Shown here piece by piece: positions 22,752 to 27,688 of a stretch of 27,688 nucleotides of DNA (the stretch's first letter is position 1; every line of letters begins with the position of its first letter). Origin of the DNA: Plantago elongata (lineage: Eukaryota; Streptophyta; Magnoliopsida; Lamiales; Plantaginaceae); contig JAYMSP010001921.1 of NCBI GenBank assembly GCA_036897095.1, positions 1-27,688 on the forward strand. The letters are read 5' to 3'. The notes below the pieces were generated by a model. It was not told where the DNA came from. It saw nothing but the letters and a program-made list of their open reading frames with translations, and searched no databases. The position numbers and the translations under genes were made by a program.

Positions 22752-22856
22752 ACGTCTAGGATTGTGCTATCTAAGTATATCTTCTTGTATTGAGAAATGA
22801 GGACTTATGACTATAATCTGTAATTCTATTTTTTGTTATGACTATGATCAGTGATT
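22752..22856 (+). repeat. Left copy of a ~100-base inverted repeat
   Basis: Its complement occurs at 25242-25343. By hand alignment about 93 of 102 paired bases agree, with one 3-base gap. It starts ACGTCTAGGATTGTGCTAT and includes GAGGACTTATGACTATAATC. The two copies enclose about 2.4 kb. Confidence 0.9.
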
Positions 22857-22938
22857 ATATTTTTAGTTGCAAGATGCATTACTTTGATATTCATTTGCTT
22901 GGCGCACCAGCTTTCGTCCAATTAAGAGTGTTGTTATT

Positions 22939-23175
22939 ATTCCTGAGAAGGGATGTGATTCGTCGTTAGACGGACTAGCGATGGATATACGATGCCCGTC
23001 GTTAACTAACTAATGACGGATAATCTTATAAGTCGTTAGCTAGCGATGGCTTGGCGATGAAAAAGATCGCGACGGGTAATTTATCCGTCACCAGTGGTCT
23101 GTGACCATTACGCGACGAGTAGGTTTATCCGTTGTCAAATTTAGCGATAGATAGAATTATCCGTCGCTATAACGT
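22939..23175. repeat. CACTA-like subterminal repeat cluster, left
   Basis: Dense CCGTCG/CGACGG and TAGCGATGG words in both orientations, for example GACGGGTAATTTATCCGTC (23057-23075), which is almost self-complementary. Such arrays of short GC-rich repeats are typical of the inner ends of CACTA-type elements. I cannot see the CACTA terminus itself. Confidence 0.45.
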
Positions 23176-23601
23176 ATTTTTTATTTTATTTTTTAATTTT
23201 ACTACGTATATTTCGATAATTATCTACGAATATTCAATATGAATGAACCGATAATTTTATTCAATTCGGATAAACCAACAATTGTATACGAATATGCATA
23301 AACTGTGTTTTATGTAATACGGATAAACCAAAAATTTCATCAAACATTTAATAATTAATAAGAAATTACAATAGTACAAATTACAAGATTAACAAAAATT
23401 ACAATAATACAATAATTACAACCATTACACAAATTACAATAATTATAATTTAAATCTGGATCTTGTTGGATATAGGGTGACGTTGAATTTTGGTGGTCGG
23501 AGATGGTCGTGGACGGGTCTGGAGAGTCATTTTCTCGTTATGGTGGATGTATCTCGTGGTGGCAGTGGACATGTTGTGGTCGACAGATTTGAAAACGTTA
23601 G

Positions 23602-23712
23602 TGGTGGAAGAGGTAGTGATGGAGGAGGAAAGGGAGGTAGTGGTAATGGAGGAGATGATGGCGAGTGGCGTGGTGGTGGAGAGGGAGGCAGTGGTGGTGG
23701 AGTAGGATGGTA
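23602..23712 (+). repeat. G-rich GGTGG/GGAGG low-complexity tract
   Basis: About 110 bases almost without C on the plus strand, made of GGT, GGA and GAT triplets with many GG and GGG runs (for example GGAGGAGGAAAGGGAGG). It is open in several frames, coding for Gly/Glu/Val-rich or, on the other strand, Ser/Thr-rich low-complexity peptides. This reflects composition and is not evidence of a gene. The G runs could form quadruplex structures. Confidence 0.8.
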
Positions 23713-23715
23713 GTT

Positions 23716-23805
23716 GATTCATCCGTCGCTAAAATTAACATAGAGACAGATAGAGCGACGGATTATGTGGATAAATCTATTCGTCGTTAGAGCTACAGAT
23801 TCATT
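23716..23805. repeat. CACTA-like subterminal repeat cluster, right
   Basis: It contains a perfect 10-base inverted repeat, ATCCGTCGCT (23721-23730) with AGCGACGGAT (23754-23763), and ATTCGTCGTTAG (23779-23790), the same words as in the cluster at 22939-23175. With the G-rich tract between, the two clusters may be the ends of one non-autonomous element. Confidence 0.45.
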
Positions 23806-23879
23806 GTTAGCTAACAACAAATGTTATTACATTGCATTCTTGTCATGGATTCATCATACTTTTAATATGAAAATGTAGC

Positions 23880-24500
23880 TCTCGCACCCAAATGGATGTA
23901 ACGATACCATATCTCGATTCCTATACGACTAGCTCCAAGTACTTCTCTGTCACTACACGAAAAAGAAGTCATGTTCACAACCCAAAGTTCCTAGATTCCA
24001 AGCATTTAACTGCGGCTGCACGAAAAAGAATTTATGTACACAACTTACCCATATAAAATAGATTCACACTTGTTACACTCCCTCCGTAGACCATATCTCT
24101 AGCCTTCCTGTTGTCGAAAGAGTATTGTCCCTAACGGGATCCGCGAGATAAAATTAATTGCATTCAAACAATTCGTGGAAGTGCAAAATTGTTTGAGAAA
24201 ATCTGCAATTCATTGTTTTGACTTCTTTTCTTGATGAAAATCACCTAAAATTTGGATACGAGGTTGCAATACATGATACACAAGAACTAGACGAAATATA
24301 TACAAATAAAGAAAAAAATTATAAACTAAATAAAAAAACAAGTAAAAAGAACAAGATAAAGTGTCTTCTAAACACGTCTCATCGGCAAGGTCCACCATAC
24401 TTCTAAAGAAAGTATTATCAAAGATCCGGATATATGATGAATTACATTCAAACAACACTTGAGAATGAACTATTGTCCGAGAGAATCACAATGCTCTTGA
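23880..24500 (-). repeat. Diverged duplicated module, non-coding or decayed coding
   Basis: The word ACGAAAAAGAA(g/t)T(c/t)ATGT(t/a)CACAAC recurs at about 23957 and 24019. A second segment, AA(g/a)GTATT(g/a)TC...GATCC...AATT(g/a)CATTCAAACAA, recurs at about 24118-24171 and 24408-24456. On the minus strand the second segment reads LFECN...DNT in both copies. The upper copy sits in an 82-codon frame (24458-24210) that ends in low-complexity sequence. No family recognised. Confidence 0.4.
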
Positions 24501-24984
24501 GAGGTTCAATCGGTCAATCCGCAACCAAACGGGTTCTTAATAAATTTATAGGATTTTGTGTTTTTAAAGAAATAATAGTTATACGTAAAATAATAATTTT
24601 AGATTAAACCCCACCATTTATGAATTTCAAGTTTCGTTCCTGTATGCAATTGTTGTGGGTATGGTTTCAATATGTTCATTTTTCTATGTTTTCAATCTTC
24701 GATTTAAATAATGATGCAACTGTTACATCTTTCCATGCTCATTGATTGGTAGGATGTTATCTATCAACCAGTTGAAAGTTGAAGCTCCGGTTGTTACTTG
24801 TACTTTTGTAGTATCACGAGGAATTGGTAAATAAGTCAGTTGCTTTGCTCTTTTGTAACTGTGTTGAAGATTGTTTACTGTATTTTATCTTCCAAAATAC
24901 ACTTTTGTTGCATTTTTCTTTCTTTAAATAAAAATTGTTGAGTTGCTACGCTTCTTGCCTCCTTAAGTCATTGTTGTCATTTTA
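24501..24984. other. AT-rich leader-like sequence before the F-box fragment
   Basis: No coding region. It is T-rich on the plus strand and could be the upstream or intron sequence copied along with the F-box fragment. This is inference. Confidence 0.3.
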
Positions 24985-25028
24985 ATCATTGTGATCTTGT
25001 ATGCTTATCATTCTGATCTTGTATGCTT
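24985..25028. repeat. 22-base tandem duplication
   Basis: Two head-to-tail copies of ATCATT(g/c)TGATCTTGTATGCTT (24985-25006 and 25007-25028) differ at one base. It lies in the presumed leader or intron just upstream of the F-box fragment. Confidence 0.95.
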
Positions 25029-25092
25029 CGAGTGAAACTGTGGATCATCTCTTACTAGTGTATCTTTTTGTGCATTTTTTCAGAGATTAAGC

Positions 25093-25221
25093 ATGAACAC
25101 TCAACAGGTTTGTAAGAAAGCTAGAACGACTAGTCCTGAGGACTTTATTTCCCAATTAGGCGATCCGATTCTCAACGATATTTTATCCTTGTTAACTGTA
25201 AAAAAGGCAGCAAGGTTATAG
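25093..25221 (+). pseudogene. Truncated F-box protein N-terminus
   Basis: A 42-codon frame from ATG at 25093 to TAG at 25221. Residues 17-41 (DFISQLGDPILNDILSLL, then TVKKAARL) match the start of the plant F-box motif (D.IS.LPD.IL..ILS.L.TK.AAR). Known of the family: F-box proteins bring substrates to SCF ubiquitin ligases through SKP1. The usual LP is LG here. The continuation expected after AAR (TS.LSKRW) is missing because the sequence changes at about 25215 into the right-hand inverted repeat. A T-rich stretch ending TTTTTTCAG lies ten bases before the ATG and looks like a splice acceptor, so this may be a copied second exon. It cannot encode a working F-box protein. Confidence 0.75.
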
Positions 25222-25343
25222 TCATAAGTCCTCATTCCTAGAATTACTGATCATAGTCATAACTAAAAATAAAATTACAGATTATAATTATAAGTCCTCA
25301 TTCCTCAATACAAGATGCACTTAAATAGCACAATCCTAGACGT
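25215..25343 (-). repeat. Right copy of the ~100-base inverted repeat, with an extra partial unit
   Basis: 25242-25343 is the inverted partner of 22752-22856. Directly inside it, 25215-25240 is a second partial unit (complement TAGGAATGAGGACTTATGAC...). That partial unit agrees with the left copy better than the full right copy does in this part. The F-box fragment stops at this boundary. Confidence 0.88.
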
Positions 25344-25466
25344 AAATCTTGAAATAAACCGTGGTTTACATTGAACAATTCATGAAATTCTATGCATATA
25401 ATTAAATTTGGGAACATAAATTAATTTGATCTTGGAGGCGCAAAAAAGTTAATCAAATTAAATTAC

Positions 25467-25542
25467 CTGAAGCTGAAAGAGAGTAAGAAGAAATTTTGAG
25501 CCCAAGATTGATTGATTCGATCTCAACGACATTAGGCTTCAT
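25467..25542 (-). CDS. Possible orphan first exon, 25 codons
   Basis: On the minus strand an ATG at 25542 opens MKPNVVEIESINLGLKISSY and five more codons. It is then followed by CAG|GTAATT, a plausible splice donor, at 25467/25466. Upstream lies less AT-rich, leader-like sequence (25545-25640). No second exon was found downstream, where the inverted repeat lies. It may be a relic of a gene broken by insertions, or chance. No family recognised. Confidence 0.2.
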
Positions 25543-25639
25543 TTCTTCCGGTCAAGTCTCGGGTTCAGTCGAGTTTCACTACTCTTCACCGACGCTTGCC
25601 CTTCACAGACTTTCGAGTGGCGACATTACGAGATATTAG

Positions 25640-26300
25640 GTGGATTTAGTTTTCCAATTTGGGGAGAATTATCTTGTGTGTGATTTTGTGATTAAACCAT
25701 TTAATATCATTAACTACTATTTGGTGTCAAATGTGTGTTGACTAATATTTTCACCCTAAGCAAATAATTGTTACCAATATATAATGGTCAATGTCATCAT
25801 TTTATCAATGTTTAACTGTAGTGATTAATATTTTGTGGAGAATGTAATCTTTTTTTTTTAGTGAATCCGTCGTTAGACAACCAGTTTGTTGTGGTCACCT
25901 TGTACTGCTTCAGGTATAGTCCATCGAATTTATCGAGATTGCACGCCACATCCTATTATAGTGTTAGGATGTCGAATCAAATACTACAATCATACACTTT
26001 TACTTTTCAGATAAGGTGGGGAATTTCCTTTTTTTAGTGCACGACTCATCCAGTAGCATGTATCTGTCTTACCCTTGTTATACCGAGTTCTTAATCTAGC
26101 AGAGTTACTTTAGAGTATACGTGATAGTACCTAGTAGTATACATTTATAATATAACACTTATGCGCTTTAGTATTCTACAAAAAATAGAGTACACGAAAA
26201 ATAATTTCGGTTGATTACAAAAACAGGAAGTGATGGCATGTATTGCACCAAAACGAACTAATCTATGTTTTGTTTATTTTGATTTAGTAGAAATATAGTA
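25640..26300. other. Intergenic region, no gene seen
   Basis: AT-rich. GAATCCGTCGTTAGACAACC followed by TTTGTTGTGG (25862-25897) repeats the CACTA-like words of the 22.9-23.8 kb clusters. The last ten bases resemble the TTTGTTGTAGTG end of CACTA elements. No left partner could be assigned. Confidence 0.4.
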
Positions 26301-26946
26301 CTCCATCCGTCCCTCTAAAAGTGAAACAACTTTTCATTTTCGACGTCCCACAAAGTGAAACAAATGTTCATTTATGATAATAACCTCCACAACGTAACTC
26401 ATTTTTAACCACACATTAGTGGTTAATGCCTACTAATCTATTTTTTTTAAAAACACAAATAACGATACATTAATATAAAAACGATAATAACAACATTACA
26501 ACATTTTATTTAAATTAAAACCACAGCTAGCTTATCTTATCACCTATAACAATAATAAATTTAAACCAACAACCTGCCTAATAGCGTGTCCTAGCATTGT
26601 GCACCGGTTTATTCCCCTTATGAACATAATACGGGGAGCATCGTGCAAACTGTTGGCATCCTTCTGTCTTCTAGCCTCTTGACCTTCTTCGATCTTCACC
26701 TTCTTCTCTTTCTCCTTCTTCACCTTCTCCCTTTTCTTCTCAACACCTGCTACTCGTTGAAGGCATTCTCAACATCACTGCTATTCATTTTGTTTCATTT
26801 TAGTTATTTTATTTTTATTTTCTAAATGACTTTTCTCCTTAATTAATATATTTAACTCATTCTTAACCACATAGTTCTTTGACACCACATTTTTTTATTA
26901 AAAATTGTGCAAAACCAAATTATTTCTTTTAGAGGGACGTAGGGAG
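26301..26946. mobile_element. Stowaway-type (Tc1/mariner) element, 646 bp
   Basis: The left end CTCCATCCGTCCCTCTAAAA and the complement of the right end CTCCCTACGTCCCTCTAAAA agree at all but two positions (19 of 21 counting the next G). TA flanks both sides (26299-26300 and 26947-26948), the target duplication of this superfamily. The CTCC.TCCGTCCC end is the Stowaway signature. At 646 bases it is longer than most Stowaway MITEs. The centre holds a CT-rich stretch (26660-26780) with a 60-codon Leu/Ser-rich frame that is a composition artefact. Confidence 0.88.
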
Positions 26947-26948
26947 TA

Positions 26949-27688
26949 TTAAAATTTAAAATATTTGTGATTATAAAAATTAAAAATAGGAGTATTTATA
27001 TTTTTGAAAATTTAATAAGATAAATTGAGTTTTTTTATTAATATTTGTATTTTTTAGAGTTAAATATTCGTAAGAAGAAACGGACATCACAGACGATTGG
27101 GCGATCTTTTGGTCGCATTTGATGATTTGATCGTTAGATGAAAATTTAATGGTGTATTAAAAAGAAGAACATAAAAATATGAGGAAAAAAGAAATTATTA
27201 CTCTTTCAGATAACAAATCTAAACATATGATAAAAATTATGGTTTAATTTAAAGAAGAAGTGTGCTAAATAAGGAAAAACAATAAAGTAAAAAATTCAAC
27301 CCAAAACAATTCATTTATAATTCACTCATTTTTTCATTCTTCCATGTGTTGACAAATTTGAATATCTACGGGAATAAACATGCAGTGGAATTACTTGTCT
27401 TCCCTATGTATGTGGCTCAAATCATCTACTTATAATTAAAATTAGAGTTGGTACACCGTGTTCAGCGCGGTGTCCGTATTTTTTTTCAATGAAACTATGC
27501 TTAAAATTATTGGTGTTAAATGAAATCGAGAGTAAATTTTAACATAGATAATACACTTATTTTTCTAACATCTACTTATTACATCCACGTCACTGTGTCA
27601 CACTCTACTTGGAAGCCATTATCATAACTTTCCCATTGTCTTCTTTGCCTTGAGTTATGGTACGTACCAATACCATATAGCCTTCTCT
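26949..27688. other. Intergenic region to the window end
   Basis: AT-rich with no gene seen. The only notable item is the GC-rich hairpin at 27453-27473, listed separately. Confidence 0.5.
27453..27473. repeat. GC-rich hairpin followed by a T run
   Basis: ACACCGTG and CGCGGTGT pair over 8 bases, one a G-T pair, around a 5-base loop, followed five bases later by a run of T. It resembles a bacterial terminator in form, but the context is plant DNA and it is more likely a fragment of a repeat. No function is claimed. Confidence 0.6.

Noticed and set aside
23450..23722. Ser/Thr-rich minus-strand frame and Gly- or Val-rich plus-strand frames over the same bases
   Set aside because: All come from the GGT/GGA low-complexity tract, which lacks stop codons in several frames by composition.
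26643..26825. 60-codon Leu/Ser/Phe-rich frame resembling a membrane peptide
   Set aside because: It lies in the CT-rich centre of a Stowaway-type element, and the hydrophobicity follows from the base composition.
27453..27490. Intrinsic transcription terminator
   Set aside because: The form fits, but this is plant nuclear DNA and no gene ends there.
1..27688. CRISPR array, phage or bacterial defence system
   Set aside because: No regularly spaced repeats and no prokaryotic genes are present; the window is eukaryotic plant DNA.

Overview
This is eudicot plant nuclear DNA. The evidence is strongly AT-rich intergenic sequence, one intron-containing plant transcription factor gene, plant-type LINE, SINE, hAT and Stowaway debris, and no dense operon-like coding. 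The species cannot be fixed from the sequence.

Layout. A dinucleotide microsatellite opens the window. The one gene that looks intact lies on the minus strand at 1801-4307. It has four exons and encodes a 346-residue bHLH protein of the ICE1/bHLH93 (IIIb) group, ending in an ACT-like domain. Its first intron carries a small MITE-like element, and a TATA box lies about 110 bases upstream of the start. From 4425 to 7055 the DNA is AT-rich with no convincing gene. At 7066-7157 there is a minus-strand tRNA-derived SINE. It is followed by a broken minus-strand open region (7172-7837) that runs into a 5'-truncated, mutated L1-type LINE (7838-10607, plus strand).

From 10.6 to 22.7 kb there is no recognisable protein gene, but there are several transposon footprints. 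Two more copies of the same SINE have perfect 14- and 16-base target-site duplications. A 165-base hAT-type element has an exact 8-base duplication. There are also two LTR-like remnants (about 18.6-18.9 and 20.2-20.6 kb), a GC-rich island (13.4-14.1 kb) and several short tandem duplications.

From 22.7 to 25.35 kb a 2.6 kb stretch is bounded by an inverted pair of about 100-base repeats that are about 91% identical. Inside it are CACTA-like subterminal repeat clusters, a G-rich low-complexity tract, a diverged duplicated module and the first 42 codons of an F-box protein, cut off exactly where the right-hand repeat begins. A 646-base Stowaway-type element with TA duplications lies near the right end.

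No operon, CRISPR array or other dedicated multi-gene system is visible. The genes do not form a pathway. The window is one regulatory gene beside a graveyard of mobile elements. The most interesting signals are the roughly 90-base SINE family and the inverted-repeat unit carrying the F-box fragment.
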